DNA of 64,000 bases from Lelliottia sp. JS-SCA-14. Lineage in GTDB: Bacteria; Pseudomonadota; Gammaproteobacteria; Enterobacterales; Enterobacteriaceae. Location: the NCBI RefSeq assembly GCF_035593345.1, contig NZ_CP141606.1, positions 1,674,001 through 1,738,000 on the forward strand, read 5' to 3'. Under the pieces are notes generated by a model, which saw only the letters and a program-made list of their open reading frames with translations, searched no databases and was not told the origin of the DNA. Both the position numbers and the translations under genes were made by a program. Below, one piece after another: positions 10,231-17,539 of the stretch. Every line of letters begins with the position of its first letter. Within the stretch, counting starts at the first letter, position 1.

Positions 10231-10440
10231 TCGGTCCCTTGTCTGTGTGGGTGATCTTCAGGGCGAAAGTGTGTGCTCAATCGGTCCCCCGTCTGTGTGG
10301 GCGATCTCCAGCGTGATAGTGTTTGCTCAATCGGTCCCCTGTCTGTGTGGGTAATCTCCAGGGGGAAGGTATTTGCTCGATCGGTCCCCTGTCTGTGTGG
10401 GTGATCTCCAGTGTGAAAGTGTTTGCTCAATCGGTCCCCT
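10231..10440. repeat. 50-bp direct tandem repeat, four copies plus a partial fifth
   Basis: Units start TCGGTCCC at 10231, 10281, 10331 and 10381, with a fifth start at 10431. The period is exactly 50 bp. Each unit contains TCTGTGTGGG near its position 12 and TTTGCTCAA (or close variants) at its end. Copies differ by a few substitutions and have no indels. The fifth start runs into a different sequence, the palindrome at 10437-10458. The minus strand is open across it, but the encoded protein is just the repeat read through, so no gene is called. Confidence 0.9.
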
Positions 10441-10458
10441 CTCCCTTGAGGGAGAGGG
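10437..10458. repeat. REP-like CCCTCTCCCT palindrome
   Basis: CCCTCTCCCT (10437-10446) and AGGGAGAGGG (10449-10458) are perfectly complementary over 10 bp with TG between them. They are followed by TTAGGGTGAGGG. This resembles a hairpin repeat common in Enterobacter/Klebsiella intergenic DNA; it is recalled by pattern, not searched. Confidence 0.6.
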
Positions 10459-10739
10459 TTAGGGTGAGGGGGAACATGCGGCTCTGGTGCTGACTCCGCC
10501 CTCGCAGCGAAACCTTCACAAGATGAATATCTTGAGCCGCTGAAATTTTGCGAGGCGTTTTCCAGAATTTAAATATGGTTATTGCTGGATAAAATCACAG
10601 TAATAAAATGGCGGCGCACCTGCAAAATCAGGTGTCGGGATTGGCGTCCTGACTCATACGATGGATGATGTTGATTTATCAACAATCATTGGGTTCGTTC
10701 ACTCTTTTGAAATCTGCGGATATAATCCGTAAGCTCAAT
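10459..10739. other. Gene-free stretch before the C4-type RNA
   Basis: I see no reading frame with a ribosome binding site and no tRNA here. The region becomes AT-rich toward its right end. A perfect -10 hexamer TATAAT at 10721-10726 lies about 15-20 bp before the structured RNA; no good -35 is visible 17 bp upstream of it. Confidence 0.5.
10721..10726 (+). promoter_or_regulatory. Candidate -10 box of the C4-type RNA promoter
   Basis: TATAAT matches consensus exactly. A start at about 10733 would produce a transcript that begins just before the first stem of the structured RNA. The -35 region (TTCACT at 17-bp spacing) is weak. Confidence 0.5.
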
Positions 10740-10860
10740 TATGGTGGGCTGAACTGGGGCTTCTTTTGAAGCGCCGATTTTTCGTGTGAGTCGGTACGCC
10801 AAACCGGTTCAGTCTGCCACCTGACTTGGCGTTCGGGTGGAAATATTCAAATTTCACACG
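10740..10860 (+). ncRNA. C4-type antisense RNA leader (phage P1/P7/P4-immunity-like)
   Basis: The closing helix pairs GGTGG (10743-10747) with CCACC (10817-10821) and CTGAAC (10749-10754) with GTTCAG (10807-10812). Inside are two more hairpins: GCTTC/GAAGC (10759-10772, TTTT loop) and CCGA/TCGG (10774-10794). This nested fold and its wording (GGTGGGCTG at the 5' end, CAGTCTGCCACC at the 3' end) match the C4 RNA family found in phages and prophages. There it represses a co-transcribed downstream gene by base pairing. Sequences complementary to its exposed segments occur just downstream: ACGCCAA at 10796-10802 with TTGGCGT at 10826-10832, and CCACC with GGTGG at 10836-10840. The family call rests on remembered sequence and hand folding. 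Confidence 0.65.
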
Positions 10861-10873
10861 GAGTCTTTATTAA

Positions 10874-11314
10874 ATGGAAAACACGAAAACTTTCCCCCTC
10901 TATAGCGAACTCAGCCAGGATATCCCCGATCTCCCGACACTTGCCGAGCGCTGTAAATTGCTCGCCGAAATTCTTCTCGACTGTAATTCGCTACCGCAAA
11001 CGCAGCCAGTTGCCCGTTGTTTTGCGGCATATCTGGATATCCTGCAGGCAGAACTGGAAAAATCTATGGCCGATTTTCGTGTTGTTGAGATTTCTGACGA
11101 GCAAGAACAGCCAGAACCCAGGGGCTGGTTTCTGGAGGATACAGAAACACAGTGCAATTACTGTCGCGCGTTAAATCATGTTCTGCTGATCTCGCATTTT
11201 GACCGCGATATGCTCCCGCACCTGACCGGGCTTTTACATGATATGACGCATATGATGGCCGAAGGACTGGTGGCATCCAGTCATCAACCCACCGTTACCG
11301 TGATTCATTGCTGA
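10874..11314 (+). CDS. Unrecognised 146-aa protein behind the C4-type RNA
   Basis: I do not recognise this protein. It is acidic and probably soluble and mostly helical, with no signal peptide, membrane segment or clear helix-turn-helix. Visible features are an acidic patch (EISDEQEQPEP near residues 72-82), a Cys-x2-Cys pair in QCNYCRALNH (near residues 93-102), and a His/Met-rich C-terminal third (LLHDMTHMMAEG). A GGAG ribosome binding site lies 10 nt before the ATG. It is preceded by the C4-type RNA and followed by a terminator, so it is a single-gene unit between clpA and the CRISPR leader. It could be a prophage-remnant gene of the icd/ant-leader type; a CRISPR-related role is only a positional guess. 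Confidence 0.75.
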   Translation: MENTKTFPLYSELSQDIPDLPTLAERCKLLAEILLDCNSLPQTQPVARCFAAYLDILQAELEKSMADFRVVEISDEQEQPEPRGWFLEDTETQCNYCRALNHVLLISHFDRDMLPHLTGLLHDMTHMMAEGLVASSHQPTVTVIHC

Positions 11315-11324
11315 TTATTAGCAC

Positions 11325-11370
11325 CGCGTCGGGAGCGATCTCCCGGCGTAGGGTTCCAGACCCTTTTTTT
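11325..11370 (+). terminator. Terminator of the 146-aa gene
   Basis: Two hairpins occur in series: CGTCGGGAG/CTCCCGGCG around a CGAT loop, then AGGGT/ACCCT followed by seven T residues ending at 11370. The second is the likely terminator. It insulates the CRISPR leader from upstream transcription. Confidence 0.75.
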
Positions 11371-11489
11371 CCGGATGATTGTAACTTATTGATTTTTTTG
11401 TGGGATTAATGACGGAAATAAAAAGGGTTACAACGTACTGAAGTTGATTATTATCTTTGGCAACAATGGGATAAGGGTGTTACGCTCTA
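11371..11489 (+). promoter_or_regulatory. CRISPR leader
   Basis: This AT-rich 119-bp segment directly precedes the first intact repeat. Repeat decay at the other end of the array and the Cas6f-type repeat orientation both place the leader here. It is expected to hold the pre-crRNA promoter and the integration signals; I could not pinpoint a consensus promoter or IHF site. Confidence 0.7.
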
Positions 11490-13079
11490 GTTCACTGCCG
11501 TGCAGGCAGCTTAGAAACTATTGCTTCGTCATGTTCCAGAAAACACCAGGTTCACTGCCGTGCAGGCAGCTTAGAAATCGCCCACGCCGAAAATTTTCGA
11601 AAACTTGCTGTTCACTGCCGTGCAGGCAGCTTAGAAATGAAAACAGCGTCAATGGGCCAGCCTGCGAGCGTTCACTGCCGTGCAGGCAGCTTAGAAAATG
11701 TCGCGCGCTCTGGTTTATTCCTCACGGCTTGTTCACTGCCGTGCAGGCAGCTTAGAAAAGCACCCGCATAAAAACAAAAAGAAGAAGAGCGTTCACTGCC
11801 GTGCAGGCAGCTTAGAAAAGAGGGCTGGGTAGCCGTTCCCGCTGAGCCGAGTTCACTGCCGTGCAGGCAGCTTAGAAATGCCAAAGAGGGAGATCGACAA
11901 CATCTCCTTCGTTCACTGCCGTGCAGGCAGCTTAGAAAGACACTCGCCAGGTTTCCTGAGCAGAGTTTTAGGTTCACTGCCGTGCAGGCAGCTTAGAAAA
12001 GGATAAGAGCACCGGCTTTCACAAGGTCGCGGTTCACTGCCGTGCAGGCAGCTTAGAAACATCGGTTTTATAGAAACTCCAAGTCAGAATTGTTCACTGC
12101 CGTGCAGGCAGCTTAGAAATAGAGCCACTTCAATTCCCAGCGTCTGCAGGTGTTCACTGCCGTGCAGGCAGCTTAGAAAACGCAAGCCAGTGCGCAGGCC
12201 GCAATTAATCAGTTCACTGCCGTGCAGGCAGCTTAGAAATGTCGTAATCATGGAATGTACCCGCCCGTGAAGTTCACTGCCGTGCAGGCAGCTTAGAAAC
12301 CTCTATTGCACTCGCGGAAATGGCTCAATGTGTTCACTGCCGTGCAGGCAGCTTAGAAATTGAGCACGCTATCGCTTACGTCCGCCATACGGTTCACTGC
12401 CGTGCAGGCAGCTTAGAAAACGACCACAAATACAGTTAAGCAAGCGTCAAGGTTCACTGCCGTGCAGGCAGCTTAGAAAACGACGCCGCCAAAGCCGCAA
12501 CCAACGTGAAAGTTCACTGCCGTGCAGGCAGCTTAGAAAGATGCCTGGATTACATCTGCCTCTGTGTAATCGTTCACTGCCGTGCAGGCAGCTTAGAAAG
12601 TTGACCGGCATTCAGTCAGCGTGGATAAAATGTTCACTGCCGTGCAGGCAGCTTAGAAAGATGAAATGCAAATACCGCCCACGCACGAGATGTTCACTGC
12701 CGTGCAGGCAGCTTAGAAAGTTTAACGGCAACCGTAGAGGGCTTTTATCGTGTTCACTGCCGTGCAGGCAGCTTAGAAACGCAGAGATACGGGCTTGTCG
12801 AACTCAAGCCAGTTCACTGCCGTGCAGGCAGCTTAGAAACAAAGGATCACGTCAATTTTTCTCACGCCGTCGTTCACTGCCGTGCAGGCAGCTTAGAAAA
12901 ATGACCAGCCAACAATCGAGAACCTCGGCGGGTTCACTGACGTGCAGGCAGCTTAGAAAGACGCCAGCAGTCATGGAGAGTGACGACGCCTGTTCACTGC
13001 CGTACAGGTAGCTTGGAAAGCGCCGTGCTAGTCACAAGAAGCGTATTCTCAGCCCACTGCCGTACAGGCAGCATAAACC
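11490..13079 (+). CRISPR. Type I-F CRISPR array, 27 repeats and 26 spacers
   Basis: The 28-bp repeat begins GTTCACTGCCGTGCAGGCAG and ends CTTAGAAA, with the I-F hairpin CTGCC/GGCAG and a 5-nt loop. Repeat starts run from 11490 to 13052 at a 60-bp period. Spacers are 32 bp except two of 33 bp (11698-11730 and 11939-11971). The first 24 repeats are identical. Repeat 25 (12932) has one change, repeat 26 (12992) three, and repeat 27 (13052) several at both ends, marking the old, leader-distal end. Processing by Cas6f after the hairpin leaves the CTTAGAAA 5' handle. All spacers look different by eye; I could not search protospacers. Confidence 0.98.
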
Positions 13080-13324
13080 CTATTAGTTAATTAAATAAAC
13101 CTATATTAATAAACATAATACTACCCATCCTTTATTAATAATCACCCGACATGAAATTATTTTTATTATTCGAAATTAACATGCGATTTTTAATTTTATT
13201 AAAACGCCAATGATGTCTTTTTGTATTTTTTGCAGATTGATTTCATGCATTAAATACGCTCTAATCATGACAACGAAATTTGATGCAAGAACCACATTAA
13301 ATACTATTTAATCAGGATATTGCT
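13080..13324 (+). promoter_or_regulatory. AT-rich cas operon promoter region
   Basis: These 245 bp between the last repeat and cas1 are strikingly AT-rich, with runs such as TTAATTAAATAAAC and TTTTTAATTTTATT. The composition is unlike the flanking genes and typical of H-NS-silenced promoters. No reading frame is present. It should carry the promoter of the six-gene cas operon; the exact start is not determined. Confidence 0.55.
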
Positions 13325-14302
13325 ATGTCTGTAAAAGGAGTTACACCATCCGACCTCAAAACGATTCTCCATTCTAAGCGAGCCAATATCTATTACCTCG
13401 AAAAATGCCGCGTGCAGGTGAACGGTGGTCGGGTTGAGTATGTTACGCAGGAGGGTAAAGAGTCCTTTTACTGGAACATTCCCATCGCCAACACTACGGC
13501 GGTTATGCTGGGGATGGGCACGTCGGTCACGCAAATGGCCATGAGAGAATTTGCGCGCGCAGGAGTCATGGTCGGTTTTTGCGGGACAGACGGCACACCG
13601 CTTTATTCTGCGAATAAAATAGATATTGATGTTTCCTGGCTCAGTCCGCAAAGTGAATATCGTCCGACAACTTATCTGCAAAACTGGGTATCTTTTTGGT
13701 TTGACGAAGAGAAACGATTACAGGCAGCAAAACAGTTCCAGTTTATTCGTTTAATCCAAATCGAGAAATATTGGGTTGGGTCGCGCCCGCATCTGGAAAA
13801 ATTATTTCATCCGGATAAGAACACCCTGAAGAACATTCTTGAACACGCCAGGCTGGGAATGGAAAATGCAGAAGATCATACCGCGCTAATGCTTCAGGAA
13901 GCGCAACTCACCAAATCACTTTATAAATTAGCCAGTCAAACTGTGGGCTACGGTCAATTTACTCGCGCCAAACGGGGCGGTAGTGTCGATCTGGCAAACC
14001 GTTTTCTCGATCAAGGGAATTATCTGGCCTATGGGCTTGCCGCCGTTGCGACCTGGGTGACGGGTATTCCCCATGCGCTGGCGGTGATGCATGGCAAAAC
14101 CCGGCGCGGTGGGCTGGTGTTTGATATCGCGGATTTAATCAAGGATGCGCTGGTCATGCCGCAGGCGTTTCTGGCGGCGATGGAGGGCGAAGACAACCCG
14201 ATGTTTCGCCAGCGCTGCATCAATGCCTTTCAGCAGGCGGATGCTTTGGATGTGATGATCACATCATTGCAGGAAACGGCGGAAGCGGGAGCGGCACGAT
14301 GA
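13325..14302 (+). CDS. cas1: Cas1, type I-F spacer-acquisition integrase
   Basis: Cas1 works with the Cas2 domain of Cas2-3 to integrate spacers next to the leader. The 325-aa protein has the I-F subtype length. The predicted metal ligands are present: Glu192 in LQEAQLTKSLY, His256 in AVMHGKTRRGG, and Asp267 in GLVFDIADLIKDA. The start ATG at 13325 follows AGGATATTGCT. The gene overlaps cas2-3 by 4 bp. It is intact, so acquisition is possible in principle. Confidence 0.96.
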   Translation: MSVKGVTPSDLKTILHSKRANIYYLEKCRVQVNGGRVEYVTQEGKESFYWNIPIANTTAVMLGMGTSVTQMAMREFARAGVMVGFCGTDGTPLYSANKIDIDVSWLSPQSEYRPTTYLQNWVSFWFDEEKRLQAAKQFQFIRLIQIEKYWVGSRPHLEKLFHPDKNTLKNILEHARLGMENAEDHTALMLQEAQLTKSLYKLASQTVGYGQFTRAKRGGSVDLANRFLDQGNYLAYGLAAVATWVTGIPHALAVMHGKTRRGGLVFDIADLIKDALVMPQAFLAAMEGEDNPMFRQRCINAFQQADALDVMITSLQETAEAGAAR

Positions 14303-17300
14303 ACGTGCTGATTATATCCCGGTGTACCAGGAACGCCCGTGAAGAAAGTTGCCGAATAGTCGATCAGTTTGCCGAGCGCACGGGGGATGCCGCATGGCAA
14401 ACCACGATCACCCTCGAAGGGGTCAACACGCTGCGCAAACTGTTGCGTAAAACCGCGCGGCGTAACACGGCGGTGGCCTGTCACTGGCTCAAAAAGAGCG
14501 GGCAAACCGAACTGCTGTGGATTGTCGGTAATCTGCGTCGCTTCAATGCTCAGGGGCGGGCCCCGACGCATCGCACCACCACGGATGTGCTCAAAAATGG
14601 CACGGAGCATGGCTGGCACTGCGCCGAAAGTATCGCGTTGCTGGCGGCTATCGCTGGGCTGTTTCATGATTTTGGCAAGGCGGGTCGCTGTTTCCAGCAG
14701 ACGCTAAAAGGTGAAAACCAGCAGCGCTGCCAGCCCTACCGCCATGAATGGATCTCCGTGCGTCTGTTTCAGGCGTTTATCGGTGAAAAAACAGATCAGG
14801 AGTGGCTGTCTGAGCTGGAACATTTCAAAGCGTCGGATGAGAAAATCTGGCTCAAAACCCTTTTCTCCGATATGCCATCAAAGAGTGACAGTCCGCTGCG
14901 TGGCATGCCGCCGCTGGCGAAAACCGTCGCTTGGTTGATCGTCTCACACCACCGTTTGCCTCAGGCATTATCCACCACGCCACAGCTGGAATATTGCACT
15001 GGCTGGCTGGATCGACAGCTGAACGCCGACTGGAATTCGCTGAATCACAAACCCAGTGAGAAGCACCCGTGGCGCGAGCGAGACTATAAAAACGTCTGGT
15101 CATTTCCCAACGGCACACCGCTTCGTAGCCAGACCTGGCGGGAGAAAGCCAGGCAAATTGGCAAGCGGGCAAAAAATGCCGTGTCACTAGCCCAGTATGG
15201 ATCGCTGGATAACCGATTCACGGTCCATCTCGCGCGGCTCTCACTGATGCTGGCCGACCACTTTTACTCAGCGTTTCTTCCTTCTCTTATCTGGCAGGAT
15301 GACGCCTGCGATCTGTGGGCCAATAGCGATCGCCAGACTGCACAGTTGAAACAAAAACTGGATGAGCACAACTGCGGCGTCGCTCACCATGCGCTGCTGA
15401 CGGGCCGATCTTTACCCTGGCTTCGTCGCTCGCTCCCGGCTATCTCCCGACACAAGACTTTTCGCGAAAGGGCGAAAGACGCCCGATTTCACTGGCAGAA
15501 CCAGGCCTGGGATATTGCTCTGGCGCTGCGCGAACGCAGTGCAGAACAGGGTTTTTTCGGTGTGAATATGGCTTCTACGGGCTGCGGGAAAACCTTAGCC
15601 AATGCCCGAATTATGTATGGTCTGGCAAATGAACAGGAGGGTTGTCGCTTTAGCGTTGCGCTGGGACTGCGCACGCTAACCCTGCAAACTGGTCAGGCGT
15701 TGCAGTCGCGGCTGGGGCTTGATGACGACACGCTGGCGGTGGTGACGGGCTCGGCTGCCGTTCGGGAACTGTATGAGCAGGATAAAGACGACGCGGATAA
15801 CAGCAGCGCCAGTGATGAAGCGTTTTTTGCCAGCCATCATTATGTTCACTACGAAGGCAGCACCAGTCAGGGTGCGGCACAGAAATGGCTGGCTGCGGAG
15901 CCTGCGCTGAATCGCCTGGTGAGTGCGCCGGTGCTGGTGACGACGGTGGATCACCTCATGCCTGCGACAGAAGGTGTGCGGGGTGGCAGGCAGATCCCGG
16001 CGATGCTGCGTCTTCTCACCAGCGATCTGGTCCTTGATGAGCCGGATGATTTCGACGTTGATGATTTGCACGCCCTGTGTCGGCTGGTGAACTGGGCGGG
16101 AATGCTCGGGTCGCGCGTGTTGCTTTCATCCGCGACGTTACCGCCCGCCTTAACCGAAGCGCTGTTTGAGGCTTATCAGGAAGGGCGTAAAGCCTGGCAG
16201 GCGGCCTGCGGAGTGCCAGGAAAACCGGTTGCGGTTTGCTGCGCCTGGTTCGACGAGTATGGCGCGAAGTCGCAGGAGGTGAGTGATGACGCTACATTCC
16301 GTCAGACGCACAGTCAGTTTGTGGCGCGTCGGGTGGCGCATTTAATCCGGCAACCCTCTCTGCGACGGGGAAAGCTGGCCGCTATTGCGCCAGGATCAGA
16401 CTTCTACGGTGCCGTAGCGGCATTGATTTATCAGAACATGCTGGCGCTGCACCAGCAGCATCGCAATCTCCATTCAAGTGGCAAAACAGTCTCGTTTGGT
16501 CTGGTGCGGCTGGCGAATATCAACCCGCTGGTGGCCGTGGCGCAAGTACTGATGGCCATGCCTGCACCGGAAAATTACTGCATTCATTATTGCGTCTATC
16601 ACAGTCAGCATCCGCTGGCGGTGCGCTCCATGATCGAGAAGCGGCTGGACAGGGCGTTTACACGTCATCAACCTGAGCAGATTTGGGCATTGCCCGAAGT
16701 CAGACAAGCGCTGATCTCCCCTGAACAGCATCATATTTTTGTGGTGCTCGGTACCTCGGTGCTGGAAGTAGGGCGCGATTTTGACGCCGACTGGGGGATT
16801 ATCGAGCCGAGCTCGATGCGCTCTTTGATTCAGTTTTCCGGACGCATTCAGCGCCATCGTCAGCAGGTTCCTGAAAGTAACAATCTGGTGGTTTTCAACC
16901 GCAATCTGCGGGCGCTACGCGGTGAATCGGTGGCGTATTGTAAACCGGGCTTTGAAACGGAAAAGCATCGACTGACTCACCATGATTTAAACGCACTCCT
17001 GCCCGAATCTACGCTGCGTACTCTTAACGCGATCCCGCGGATTGTCGAGGATGTGCCGGATAACGCCTTTGCCCGACTGGAACACACTCGGTTGCGCGCC
17101 GCTCTGCTGGAAGGGGGAGACAAAAATGACGTGGTTGCTGCGCAGTGGTGGCGACTTCCCCTGGACTGGAATGGTGAATTGCAGCGGCGCACTCCTTTCA
17201 GGCAATCCTCCCCGCAGGTGTCCTGGTTTCTGACCATGAATGAGGATGATGACGACCCTACGTTTTGCCTGTTGCAGGAAGATGGGGGGCTTAAACCTGC

Positions 17301-17517
17301 TGGTTTATTTCAGAAGCAGGCGTTGTTGCTGGCCGCTGGTGTACGGGCCTGGGTCGACATCGATTATCAGGAGTTGCTGGTCGACCTTGCGGAAGCGAAG
17401 CAGATGGAGTTGCGAAACGTCTCGCTACGCTACGGGGAAATATCGTTACGGATGAAGGGTAAAGACGCCACCGAACAATGGCGATATCACCCGATTTTGG
17501 GTGTGTTCAGGGAATAG
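14299..17517 (+). CDS. cas3: Cas2-3 fusion: Cas2 domain plus HD nuclease/helicase
   Basis: This 1072-aa fusion defines subtype I-F. A short Cas2-like domain (about residues 1-95, starting MNVLIISRCTRN) is followed by an HD nuclease with LFHDFGKAGR (His123-Asp124). The superfamily 2 helicase follows, with Walker A STGCGKT (Lys431), Walker B LVLDEPDDFD (Asp580-Glu581), motif III SSATLPP and motif VI QFSGRIQRH. It degrades DNA bound by the Csy complex and partners Cas1 in acquisition. All key motifs are intact. It overlaps cas1 by 4 bp and ends 22 bp before csy1. Confidence 0.97.
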   Translation: MNVLIISRCTRNAREESCRIVDQFAERTGDAAWQTTITLEGVNTLRKLLRKTARRNTAVACHWLKKSGQTELLWIVGNLRRFNAQGRAPTHRTTTDVLKNGTEHGWHCAESIALLAAIAGLFHDFGKAGRCFQQTLKGENQQRCQPYRHEWISVRLFQAFIGEKTDQEWLSELEHFKASDEKIWLKTLFSDMPSKSDSPLRGMPPLAKTVAWLIVSHHRLPQALSTTPQLEYCTGWLDRQLNADWNSLNHKPSEKHPWRERDYKNVWSFPNGTPLRSQTWREKARQIGKRAKNAVSLAQYGSLDNRFTVHLARLSLMLADHFYSAFLPSLIWQDDACDLWANSDRQTAQLKQKLDEHNCGVAHHALLTGRSLPWLRRSLPAISRHKTFRERAKDARFHWQNQAWDIALALRERSAEQGFFGVNMASTGCGKTLANARIMYGLANEQEGCRFSVALGLRTLTLQTGQALQSRLGLDDDTLAVVTGSAAVRELYEQDKDDADNSSASDEAFFASHHYVHYEGSTSQGAAQKWLAAEPALNRLVSAPVLVTTVDHLMPATEGVRGGRQIPAMLRLLTSDLVLDEPDDFDVDDLHALCRLVNWAGMLGSRVLLSSATLPPALTEALFEAYQEGRKAWQAACGVPGKPVAVCCAWFDEYGAKSQEVSDDATFRQTHSQFVARRVAHLIRQPSLRRGKLAAIAPGSDFYGAVAALIYQNMLALHQQHRNLHSSGKTVSFGLVRLANINPLVAVAQVLMAMPAPENYCIHYCVYHSQHPLAVRSMIEKRLDRAFTRHQPEQIWALPEVRQALISPEQHHIFVVLGTSVLEVGRDFDADWGIIEPSSMRSLIQFSGRIQRHRQQVPESNNLVVFNRNLRALRGESVAYCKPGFETEKHRLTHHDLNALLPESTLRTLNAIPRIVEDVPDNAFARLEHTRLRAALLEGGDKNDVVAAQWWRLPLDWNGELQRRTPFRQSSPQVSWFLTMNEDDDDPTFCLLQEDGGLKPAGLFQKQALLLAAGVRAWVDIDYQELLVDLAEAKQMELRNVSLRYGEISLRMKGKDATEQWRYHPILGVFRE

Positions 17518-17539
17518 TGACTCACTGGCAGGAGCAGGT

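Noticed and set aside
10161..10430. 89-codon minus-strand reading frame over the tandem repeat
   Set aside because: It is the 50-bp repeat read through. The protein is a shifting His/Arg/Thr-rich repeat with no ribosome binding site, and it runs across the clpA terminator.
11444..11977. Reading frames on both strands inside the CRISPR array (100-160 codons, with repeated SLPCRQLR or FLSCLHGSE)
   Set aside because: They are translations of CRISPR repeats; the 60-bp period is a multiple of three, so frames stay open by chance.
12541..13011. 156-codon frame in the distal half of the array
   Set aside because: Same cause: repeat-encoded SLPCRQLRK pattern and no gene features.
17501..17539. Upstream GTG start for csy1
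   Set aside because: It overlaps the end of cas3 and has no good ribosome binding site; the ATG at 17540 does.
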